Positions 7,156 to 12,496 of a stretch of DNA of 12,789 nt are shown here, in pieces. The DNA lies in contig CAAGND010000067.1 in the NCBI GenBank assembly GCA_900771185.1, positions 1 through 12,789 of the forward strand, read 5' to 3'. A program made the position numbers and the translations under genes. Each line of letters starts with the position of its first letter. Position 1 is the stretch's first letter. The stretch comes from Clostridia bacterium. GTDB lineage: Bacteria > Bacillota > Clostridia > Oscillospirales > Acutalibacteraceae. The notes beneath the pieces are model-generated. The model saw nothing but the letters and a program-made list of their open reading frames with translations, ran no database searches and had not been told where the DNA came from.

Positions 7156-7184
7156 ATTATAAGCACATCCCACATACTTGTCAA
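7156..7184 (-). promoter_or_regulatory. Sigma-A promoter of the glycerophosphotransferase operon
   Basis: Minus strand: TTGACA (7179-7184), 17-base spacer, TATAAT (7156-7161), a perfect match to consensus at both hexamers. The 5' leader before the ATG at 7126 is only about 20-25 bases. No operator-like palindrome overlaps it, so constitutive strong expression is plausible. Confidence 0.88.
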
Positions 7185-7218
7185 TTTAACTTAACATTTT
7201 TTTACACATGTCTGTTAT

Positions 7219-7263
7219 AAAATGTGCACCAAATGCGAAGATTTCACACCCGATGCACATTTT
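7219..7263 (-). terminator. Possible terminator between the TSUP gene and the next operon
   Basis: A 10-bp inverted repeat, AAAATGTGCA (7219-7228) and TGCACATTTT (7254-7263), with a 25-base loop that can itself form a small AAAT/ATTT hairpin. It lies about 85 bases past the TSUP stop and just upstream of the next promoter. The loop is long and the T-run is within the stem, so it is weak evidence. The rest of 7185-7347 is AT-rich, with no gene seen. Confidence 0.35.
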
Positions 7264-7347
7264 TAAGATTTTTTTAGATTTATGAAATTTTCAGAACTGC
7301 ATGACCGAAGACACAGGCAGGCGCGAAACAGACAAACCTCTAAAATT

Positions 7348-8121
7348 TCACAGGAAATGAACGCCGAGCACAACTACGCCCAGTGCGAGCAAGACAACGC
7401 CTGTTACGCGGTTCAGCGTCTTCGTCTGTGCCCGGTTGGCGATCGTCGCTGCAATTCTCGCCCAGATAAATGTAAAAACAACACATAATGCCAAAGTCAA
7501 AACATCCGGCACTCCGCCGATGACAATGTGGCTCACCGCTCCCGTAAGAGCAGTAAACGTCATCACGAACACACTGGTTCCGACGGCACATTTCAATTCA
7601 TATCCAAGCAGCGTAGTCAGCACAAGCAGCATCATCATGCCGCCGCCAGCTCCGACAAACCCACAGATAAATCCAATGACAATCCCGCCGATCACGGACT
7701 TGATGACTCTGGTTTTCCGCGGTATGGCTTCCATGGCTTCTCTGGTGGTCATCACTGGTTTTACGATAAATTTAACGCCGAGCAGCATCGTCATAAAAAC
7801 AGAAAAGTTGCCCATCGTCGAATTTGGAACAAGGCTCGCAACAAAACTGCCAACCATCGTAAAAAGCAAGACGAAGACCATCATCACAAGTCCGTTTTTG
7901 ACATCCAGATTCTGATTCTTTTTATACGTATAGGCGCTGACCGCACTCGCCAGCACATCGCTGGCAAGCCCGATGCCGACTGCGGAATATGCGGGTATAT
8001 CCAGAAACGTAATCAACATCGGCCCGATCACAGCTGCCGCGCTCATTCCGGCAAAGCCCGTGCCGATTCCGGCGCCGGCGCCGGCCAGAAAGCATATGAG
8101 TACTTTTACAAAAAGCTCCAC
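7348..8121 (-). CDS. TSUP family transporter (TauE/SafE, sulfite/organosulfur exporter type)
   Basis: A 257-residue integral membrane protein with two homologous halves. The N-terminal half has GAGAGIGTGFAGMSAAAVIGP and the second half has the TSUP signature IGFICGFVGAGGGMMMLLVL. About seven to eight spans are visible. Known family members export sulfite, sulfoacetate or related small anions, or take part in sulfur-compound uptake; the substrate here is unknown. I chose GTG at 8121 because GGAGG (8129-8133) is 7 bases away; the in-frame TTG at 8127 would leave only one base. The start comes two bases after the MarR stop, so the two genes are co-transcribed and probably translationally coupled. 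Confidence 0.88.
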   Translation of the reverse strand: MELFVKVLICFLAGAGAGIGTGFAGMSAAAVIGPMLITFLDIPAYSAVGIGLASDVLASAVSAYTYKKNQNLDVKNGLVMMVFVLLFTMVGSFVASLVPNSTMGNFSVFMTMLLGVKFIVKPVMTTREAMEAIPRKTRVIKSVIGGIVIGFICGFVGAGGGMMMLLVLTTLLGYELKCAVGTSVFVMTFTALTGAVSHIVIGGVPDVLTLALCVVFTFIWARIAATIANRAQTKTLNRVTGVVLLALGVVVLGVHFL

Positions 8122-8123
8122 GC

Positions 8124-8555
8124 TCAAACCTCCAATTGAATGCCATTCCGGGCGTTTTCACACATACGGGAAAACAGCGCTCTGCACTGCGTGAATTCCG
8201 CATCCGAAAATCCTTTGAACAACTTCCCTGCAAAATTTTTTTGCGCGTTTTCCCCGGCAATCACGACAGCCTCCGCCGCATCGGTGATTTTCAAATGGAC
8301 GGATTTTCGATTCCCGTTCCGATGGGATCTTTCAATATAGCGCTTGTCCTCCAGCGCTTTCAGCGCAGCAGATACGTGCGATTTCGTCAGCATCCGTGTC
8401 TTGACGAGGTCCGCAGCGGTGTCATATTGCGGATTGTTGTGCAGAAACATCATGATATCATATTCCATTTGCGTCAGCCCAAACCTGTTGCAAACCGGTT
8501 TGGTACACTGCGTATAAAGCGCTCTTATAATTTTTTGGTTTTCCCAGAATATCAA
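8124..8555 (-). CDS. MarR family transcriptional regulator
   Basis: A 143-residue winged-helix dimer-type regulator. Helix-turn-helix: about residues 46-70 (DTAADLVKTRMLTKSHVSAA and following), then the wing with KRYIERSHRNGNRKSVHLKIT (71-91), matching the MarR pattern of D-R-R and a basic wing. Long helices at each end would form the dimer interface. The start is TTG at 8555 behind a G-rich ribosome site (8561-8570 on the complementary strand). It is the first gene of a two-gene unit with the TSUP transporter, with palindromes over its own promoter start, so autorepression and control of the transporter are inferred. The ligand is unknown. Confidence 0.88.
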   Translation of the reverse strand: MIFWENQKIIRALYTQCTKPVCNRFGLTQMEYDIMMFLHNNPQYDTAADLVKTRMLTKSHVSAALKALEDKRYIERSHRNGNRKSVHLKITDAAEAVVIAGENAQKNFAGKLFKGFSDAEFTQCRALFSRMCENARNGIQLEV

Positions 8556-8568
8556 CGCTTCTCCCCCC

Positions 8569-8589
8569 CTAAATAGTTCTATTTAGAAC
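8569..8589. promoter_or_regulatory. Overlapping palindromic operators at the marR promoter
   Basis: Two interlocked inverted repeats: CTAAATA-gttc-TATTTAG (8569-8586) and GTTCTA-tt-TAGAAC (8576-8589). They lie directly after the -10 and cover the expected transcription start, as is usual for MarR autorepression. Binding by this MarR is inference. Confidence 0.7.
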
Positions 8590-8590
8590 A

Positions 8591-8619
8591 ATTATAGCAG
8601 AAACACAGCATCTTTTCAA
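8591..8619 (-). promoter_or_regulatory. Sigma-A promoter of the marR-TSUP operon
   Basis: Minus strand: TTGAAA (8614-8619), 17-base spacer, TATAAT (8591-8596). Close to consensus. Confidence 0.85.
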
Positions 8620-8648
8620 GTCGCTTTCCAATCCTGCTGCCGCAAGAG

Positions 8649-8681
8649 AAAAACATCACCGCCAGAAACGGTGATGTTTTT
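8649..8681. terminator. Bidirectional intrinsic terminator at the edge of the integrated element
   Basis: Perfect 13-bp stem: AAAAACATCACCG (8649-8661), 7-base loop, complementary arm 8669-8681, with an A-run on one side and a T-run on the other. It can stop transcription leaving the integrase leftwards before it reaches the marR promoter, and also rightward transcription. Confidence 0.8.
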
Positions 8682-8861
8682 CTTTCCTATATAGAATTGG
8701 TTGATCAAGTCTCAATTGGCTTCATTGTCGGAACGATTTAGGACATCGTTTCAATTCTTGCTATAACCCAACATAGTTCAAAATAAGTCGCAAATCAGAT
8801 TTTTTCAAAATCCTACTTTACTTTATTTTCGATTAGTTTCGTGGGGGCTTTGTGTAAGAAT

Positions 8862-8879
8862 TGATGTAAATGATGTAAA
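8862..8879. repeat. Tandem 9-bp repeats near the element end (possible integrase arm sites)
   Basis: TGATGTAAA occurs twice head to tail (8862-8870 and 8871-8879), with a looser copy TGTGTAAGA at 8851-8859. Tn916-type integrases bind direct repeats inside the element ends with their N-terminal domain, so this is a candidate. A 6-bp inverted repeat, AACGAT/ATCGTT (8732-8737 and 8745-8750), lies further out and could mark the core region. The remaining 8682-8922 gap shows no gene. Confidence 0.4.
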
Positions 8880-8922
8880 TGCTTTTATTCACCAACTATG
8901 AAGTCCGTATCAATTTAATCTG

Positions 8923-10176
8923 TCAAACCGACACTTTATTATACTCATTTTTGAAGTAGGAGTCAAGACCTTCAAATTCGGACTTCCTCAGCTCCTTTGT
9001 TACATCGGTATAGATGTTGAGCGTAGTTGAAATATCCTTATGACCGAGCGTGTCCTGAATAACCTTAACATTTACCCCTGCTTCGCACATTCTTGTTGTG
9101 AAAGTGTGCCTTAAAGAATGGCAGCTAAAATGCGGGAGCAATACTTCTGCATTTTCATCTTTCAACAACTGCTCATCGTTACAGTCACGAATAATACGGC
9201 GAATTGCTTTGTTGAGGGTTGCCTGATGTTGCGGCTGACCGAAACGGTTGATGAAGATAAAATCGGTGTATCCGTCAACAGTCGCTTCACAATGAAGGTC
9301 AAGCAATTCCTGTCTTTCTTTTTCCATTAAAAATGCTTCTTTGACGAAACCGAGCATAGGCACTTTTCTTCTTCCTGCCGGGGTTTTGGTTGTATTAACA
9401 TTGAAGTAACAGCCACGCTTACTGCCCTCGGTACGGTGGTCGTAGTAAACCAGCGTGTGGTTCACATCAATGATACCTTCTTCCAAATCAATATCGCACC
9501 ATCTTAACCCTGTAACCTCACCAACACGAAGTCCCGTCCCAATCATAACCGCAAACACCGGATACCAATACTTTGATGTCGGAGAGTTTTTCAGATAGTC
9601 AAGAAACAATTCTTGCTCCGGCTTTGTTAAGGCTCTACGCTTCTCGGTCTGAAAACAATGGGACTGTTTCAACTCTTTAAGCACATTGTTTGACGGGTTA
9701 TTCCTGATGTAGTCATCATCGACCGCCATATCTAAAATCTGATGGAGAACCGTATGAATATTATCAATAGTCGCCGGCTTCAGATGGCGTTCGTCTGCAA
9801 GGTAATTATAGAACCTCTTTATATCTGTTTTTCTCAGAGAAGATACAGTCTTTGAACCTATCTGATGACGGACAAAGGTCTCATACATATACTTGTAGTT
9901 TTCAAAAGTGTTGTTTTTCAGACCTCGCTTCAAATCCTTCCAAAGCTCATAAATGTCATTGACCGTTGTGTAACGAGCTTCTGCCTTAATGCCATCGCTC
10001 TTGTCTTTTGCGATTTGTTCCTCTTTGTATCGCAGTTCATCAAGTGTCTTGGCATACACATAACGCCTTTTATGATTGGCGTCCGTCCAACTGAAATGGT
10101 ATGTACCATCAGCTCTCTGTGATTCGCCTGTACGAAGCACTACTCTTGATTTGTCTTTTCTTTTTGTTCTTGGCAT
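8923..10176 (-). CDS. int: Tyrosine-type integrase of the Tn916/Tn1549 family
   Basis: A 417-residue site-specific recombinase for excision and integration of the element. An N-terminal arm-binding domain (about 15-60, GTYHFSWTDANHKRRYVYAK) is followed by the core-binding domain (about 70-165, LKNNTFENYKYMYETFV) and the catalytic domain (about 180-400). Catalytic residues seen: Arg217 (GTGLRVGE), Lys264 (TTKTPAGRR), His353 and Arg356 (HSLRHTF), His379 (LGHKD) and the nucleophile Tyr389 (LNIYTDV). The frame is intact. The start is ATG 10176, set by GGAGG at 10184-10188; the in-frame ATG at 10221 lies inside the xis gene and has no ribosome site. It is the last gene of the xis-int row. Confidence 0.95.
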   Translation of the reverse strand: MPRTKRKDKSRVVLRTGESQRADGTYHFSWTDANHKRRYVYAKTLDELRYKEEQIAKDKSDGIKAEARYTTVNDIYELWKDLKRGLKNNTFENYKYMYETFVRHQIGSKTVSSLRKTDIKRFYNYLADERHLKPATIDNIHTVLHQILDMAVDDDYIRNNPSNNVLKELKQSHCFQTEKRRALTKPEQELFLDYLKNSPTSKYWYPVFAVMIGTGLRVGEVTGLRWCDIDLEEGIIDVNHTLVYYDHRTEGSKRGCYFNVNTTKTPAGRRKVPMLGFVKEAFLMEKERQELLDLHCEATVDGYTDFIFINRFGQPQHQATLNKAIRRIIRDCNDEQLLKDENAEVLLPHFSCHSLRHTFTTRMCEAGVNVKVIQDTLGHKDISTTLNIYTDVTKELRKSEFEGLDSYFKNEYNKVSV

Positions 10177-10189
10177 AATTTTTCCTCCC

Positions 10190-10429
10190 TTAAATGCGAA
10201 ATTGCTTATCAAGATAATCAATAAATTTGTCTCGGATTACACAGACCTGAACGCCGTTTGTGACAGCAAAGGGACAATCGCCCTTCATTATGATTTGCCT
10301 GATTTTTGTCCTGCCGATACCGGTGTACTCGGCTGCTTCCTCAACAGTTAGAACCTTCTTCTCCCAAAATGGAGCATTTTCTTTTCGCTTTTCGAGTAAG
10401 ACTCTGTAAGCTAAAACATCGTTGTCCAT
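10190..10429 (-). CDS. Tn916 Xis-like excisionase, copy 1 (next to int)
   Basis: A 79-residue winged-helix protein. The Xis pattern is WEKKVLTVEEAAEYTGIGRTKIRQII (22-47) with CPFAVTNGVQVCVIRDKFIDYL after it. The wing is diverged from the other two copies, which have basic (K/R)R(x)-IKR residues where this one has VQVCVIR. AAGGAGG lies just upstream (10434-10440). The stop is 13 bases before the integrase start. By position it is the most likely directionality factor, although its wing is the least typical. Confidence 0.85.
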   Translation of the reverse strand: MDNDVLAYRVLLEKRKENAPFWEKKVLTVEEAAEYTGIGRTKIRQIIMKGDCPFAVTNGVQVCVIRDKFIDYLDKQFRI

Positions 10430-10441
10430 AAGCCCTCCTTC

Positions 10442-10678
10442 CTATATTGAGTACATTTTCTCAATGTACTCATCAAAAACTCGTCTCTTAATCATTCGTC
10501 TGTTTCCTACCCACAGAACAAACGGACATTTTTCTTGGCTTGTCATCTCATAGAGTTTGTCTCTGCCTATGCCTGTGTAAGCGGTCGCTTCATCAATCGT
10601 AAGATAAGTCTTTACCCAAACCGGCACGTTTTCCACCTGATTACCTGAATTATTCAAATCAGTCTGATTATTTCCCAT
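10442..10678 (-). CDS. Tn916 Xis-like excisionase, copy 2
   Basis: A 78-residue small DNA-binding protein. After a polar Asn/Gln-rich N-terminus comes VPVWVKTYLTIDEATAYTGIGRDKLYEM and a basic wing, FVLWVGNRRMIKRRVFDEYIEKMYSI, close to Tn916 Xis in pattern. An upstream in-frame ATG at 10726 would overlap copy 3; I prefer ATG 10678 because GGAGG (10686-10690) is 7 bases ahead. Same strand and about 13 bases from each neighbour, so part of one transcript. Confidence 0.82.
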   Translation of the reverse strand: MGNNQTDLNNSGNQVENVPVWVKTYLTIDEATAYTGIGRDKLYEMTSQEKCPFVLWVGNRRMIKRRVFDEYIEKMYSI

Positions 10679-10691
10679 AACACCACCTCCA

Positions 10692-10913
10692 TCAGAGGGA
10701 ATACTGCGATGACAAGTATTCCTCAAATTGTTTTCTTTTAATCAATCGTTTTGCCCCGTTCCATAGAACGAAAGGACAATCTTCGCTATTCGATAGCTCT
10801 TTTATCTTTGATGTGCCAATGCCCAAATATTCCGAAGCTTCTTCAACCGTAAGGTTCATTTTCTTCCAAATAGGGACACTCGGCATATTGGATTTAAGTT
10901 GTTTGTCAGACAT
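10692..10913 (-). CDS. Tn916 Xis-like excisionase, copy 3 (upstream copy, lacks its own ribosome site)
   Basis: A 73-residue protein with VPIWKKMNLTVEEASEYLGIGTSKIKEL (13-40) and the wing FVLWNGAKRLIKRKQFEEYLSSQYSL, the best match of the three to Tn916 Xis from memory. The ATG at 10913 falls exactly at the apparent joint with the surface-protein fragment, whose stop codon overlaps it, and no GGAGG-like site lies ahead. Its native leader seems to have been removed; translation could depend on coupling to the fragment upstream. Confidence 0.82.
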   Translation of the reverse strand: MSDKQLKSNMPSVPIWKKMNLTVEEASEYLGIGTSKIKELSNSEDCPFVLWNGAKRLIKRKQFEEYLSSQYSL

Positions 10914-11160
10914 AAGTAAAGGTCATTGTTACCTGATTGCCGTTAGGGTCAAAGATTTTGAAGCCTGCACCGGCATACGGAATGTTTTTACCGCTTTCTG
11001 CGTCCACCTTAACCACCTTGATATAGCTTTCAAAGTTTGCGTTGTTGATGAGATAGCGGTAGGTCTGTCCGTTCTGAGCAATGAACACATCGAAGTCGTC
11101 CATTAACTCACGCCCCTCCCAACCGGAGGTCTGATGAACGGTATATACGCCGTAAGGCAT
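10906..11160 (-). pseudogene. Fragment of a CnaB/SpaA-type (prealbumin-like) surface protein
   Basis: An 84-codon open stretch. It starts as MPYGVYTVHQTSGWEGREL, like the end of one prealbumin-like (CnaB/SpaA) domain, and continues through ESYIKVVKVDAESGKNIPYAGAGFKIFDPNGNQVTMTFTY, the start of a second. Full proteins of this kind have signal peptides, several such domains and a cell-wall anchor; all of that is missing. The upstream end joins parA and the downstream end joins the ATG of xis copy 3. An internal ATG at 11103 has GGGAGGGG (11113-11120) 9 bases ahead, right after the parA hybrid stop, so a 65-residue peptide could still be made by chance. Confidence 0.72.
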
Positions 11161-11821
11161 ATGTTCGATACATCTTGATTTGACTACCGAAGTTCTCTCT
11201 CAGAGCTTCTACCGTGCTTTTGGCGAGGTTGGTACGGCTATCCACCAAAGTGAGAAGCATACCGTCAATCTTCAAGTTCGGATTGATACGCTTCTTAACT
11301 CTTGAAATGGTCTGAACAAGCTGCGTCATACCCTTTGCCGGTAAATACTGAGCCTGAACAGGAATAATAACGCTGTCTGACGCAGATAGAGCATTGATTG
11401 TTACCATTCCGAGGGAAGGCATACAATCTATAAGGATATAGTCATATTTGTCCTTCACTTCGCTGAGATAATTTCTCAATGCCGTCTCTCTGCTCATTGC
11501 GTTGACAAGGTTAAATTCCATTGCAGAAAGCTCAAGGTTTGCCGGAACAAGGTCAACACCCTCGTCGTGGTGCAGAATACCGACCGTAGGGTCATTCATC
11601 GTTTCGTTTAAGACATCTGTGAGTTTCGTTGCAAGCGTGATACCCAAGTTGTCTGTATCCTGCCAACCGAGACAAGTGGTTAAGTCGCCCTGTGGGTCTG
11701 CGTCTATGAGCAGCACTTTCTTTCCCTGCATTGCAAGACCGACGCCGAGGTTTACCGTAGTGGTCGTCTTTCCAACTCCGCCTTTTTGATTGCATATCGC
11801 AATCGTTTTGCAGTTCGACAC
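11108..11821 (-). CDS. parA: ParA-family partition ATPase, 3' end replaced (truncated hybrid)
   Basis: A 237-codon frame. Residues 1-220 are a normal ParA/Soj ATPase: deviant Walker A KGGVGKTT (13-20), LLIDADPQGD (37-46), LIDCMPSLG (130-138) and the C-terminal part up to FGSQIKMYRT. After Thr220 (codon 11162-11164) the frame runs into the surface-protein fragment in another frame and stops after 17 unrelated residues. The expected last helix and C-terminus are lost. The GTG start is set by AAAGGAGG at 11831-11838. ParA in such elements aids maintenance of the excised form; a ParB partner is not seen. The ATPase core is intact, but function is doubtful. Confidence 0.88.
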   Translation of the reverse strand: MSNCKTIAICNQKGGVGKTTTTVNLGVGLAMQGKKVLLIDADPQGDLTTCLGWQDTDNLGITLATKLTDVLNETMNDPTVGILHHDEGVDLVPANLELSAMEFNLVNAMSRETALRNYLSEVKDKYDYILIDCMPSLGMVTINALSASDSVIIPVQAQYLPAKGMTQLVQTISRVKKRINPNLKIDGMLLTLVDSRTNLAKSTVEALRENFGSQIKMYRTYALRRIYRSSDLRLGGA

Positions 11822-11847
11822 TTTGTGCGTCCTCCTTTCGTAAAATT

Positions 11848-11871
11848 CATAGCCATCGCAGTATGGCTATG
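11848..11871 (-). other. Hairpin in the parA leader
   Basis: Perfect 9-bp arms, CATAGCCAT (11848-11856) and ATGGCTATG (11863-11871), with a 6-base loop. It stands about 10 bases upstream of the parA ribosome site. No T-run follows in the parA direction, so it is not a terminator. A possible regulatory or mRNA-stability element. Confidence 0.5.
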
Positions 11872-11941
11872 TACTTGACCGATTCATTTCCTAACCGGTC
11901 GGGCAATATTTGTTCTCAACACCCCTTGCCAAGCATAACGC

Positions 11942-11983
11942 TCACGGGAAGTCACTAAGGAACAGACTGCTAATCTGTATCAT
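11942..11983 (-). CDS. Possible 13-residue leader peptide upstream of parA
   Basis: A short frame, MIQISSLFLSDFP followed by TGA, preceded by GGAGGTGA (11991-11998) at a good distance of 7 bases, one of the strongest ribosome sites in the window. It lies on the parA side of a GCCGG/CCGGC hairpin at about 12000 and before the hairpin at 11848-11871. A translated leader controlling parA is inferred; there is no amino-acid run or antibiotic-type motif that identifies what it senses. Confidence 0.4.
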   Translation of the reverse strand: MIQISSLFLSDFP

Positions 11984-12260
11984 AGGAATCTCACCTCCGC
12001 CGGGTTCTCCGGCAGCTCCGTAGAGAAGTATCATTATCATTCTGACTGTCATCGCCGTAACAGGAGCAACCTATTACTTATACCGGGGATTCTCGCTATT
12101 CTGCAATGCAGAAATCACGGCGTACCCGATAAGGTGGCTAAAATCATCAGAAATAAAGTCTTAGTGAATGATTTATTCAGTTGTCAAAATACAAGTGAAA
12201 GGCTTCCGTTTTCGTGGTTCGGAATTAACCCCTTCACTCATTTGGACAAAGGGGGTCAAA
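11984..12260. other. Non-coding leader region of the element with hairpins, candidate parA promoter
   Basis: No convincing gene. Visible structures: GCCGG-gttct-CCGGC near 12000-12015, a 15-base palindrome TTCTGCA-a-TGCAGAA (12099-12113), and AACCCCTT (12227-12234) facing AAGGGGGT (12249-12256). A possible minus-strand promoter, TTGACA (12182-12187), 18 bases, TAAGAC (12158-12163), would give a parA leader of over 300 bases; the -10 is poor. A frame of about 40 codons (12024-12163) without a start codon resembles a membrane tail but cannot be assigned. Confidence 0.35.
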
Positions 12261-12350
12261 ATGCACACCCAAAATCGCCCCTTTTTCAAAAATTTCTTGA
12301 AAAAAATTTTAGAAATGAAAAAAGCCGCATATCTCACTCGTGAGAAGTGA
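12261..12350 (+). CDS. Possible 29-residue basic peptide ORF
   Basis: ATG 12261 follows AAAGGGGG at 5 bases. The frame gives a Lys/Phe-rich basic peptide (MHTQNRPFFKNFLKKILEMK and nine more residues) ending in TGA at 12350. Its body overlaps an AT-rich inverted repeat (TTTTTCAA/TTGAAAAA, 12282-12304) and a TCTCAC-tc-GTGAGA palindrome (12332-12345), so it may be only a structured leader region. I do not recognise the peptide. Confidence 0.25.
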   Translation: MHTQNRPFFKNFLKKILEMKKAAYLTREK

Positions 12351-12363
12351 AATAGACGGCGGG

Positions 12364-12392
12364 TAGAAATATTCATAGATATGATGTATAAT
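12364..12392 (+). promoter_or_regulatory. Candidate promoter of the MFS transporter gene
   Basis: TAGAAA (12364-12369), 17-base spacer, TATAAT (12387-12392) on the plus strand. Consensus -10 and 4 of 6 at -35. The palindrome TCTCAC-tc-GTGAGA lies about 20 bases upstream. The leader to the ATG at 12497 is about 100 bases and AT-rich. Confidence 0.6.
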
Positions 12393-12496
12393 AGGTCAGA
12401 AAGAGAACAGAAAATTTGAATTTTGTGGAGAGATTAATAATATAAAAAGTTCAAATGGTCAAATATTGGAGAAGACAGTGAAGGGATGATAGAATT

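Noticed and set aside
7282..7351. Inverted repeat TGAAATTTT/AAAATTTCA around the TSUP stop
   Set aside because: AT-only character, a 52-base loop and overlap with the stop codon make chance likely.
8844..8860. Possible riboswitch or structured RNA in the gap after the integrase
   Set aside because: Only short repeats and one 6-bp hairpin are visible; nothing matches a known riboswitch core.
12173..12376. A 67-codon minus-strand frame upstream of the parA leader
   Set aside because: It covers the palindromic non-coding zone, has no ribosome site and gives a Phe/Lys/Arg-rich product without family features.
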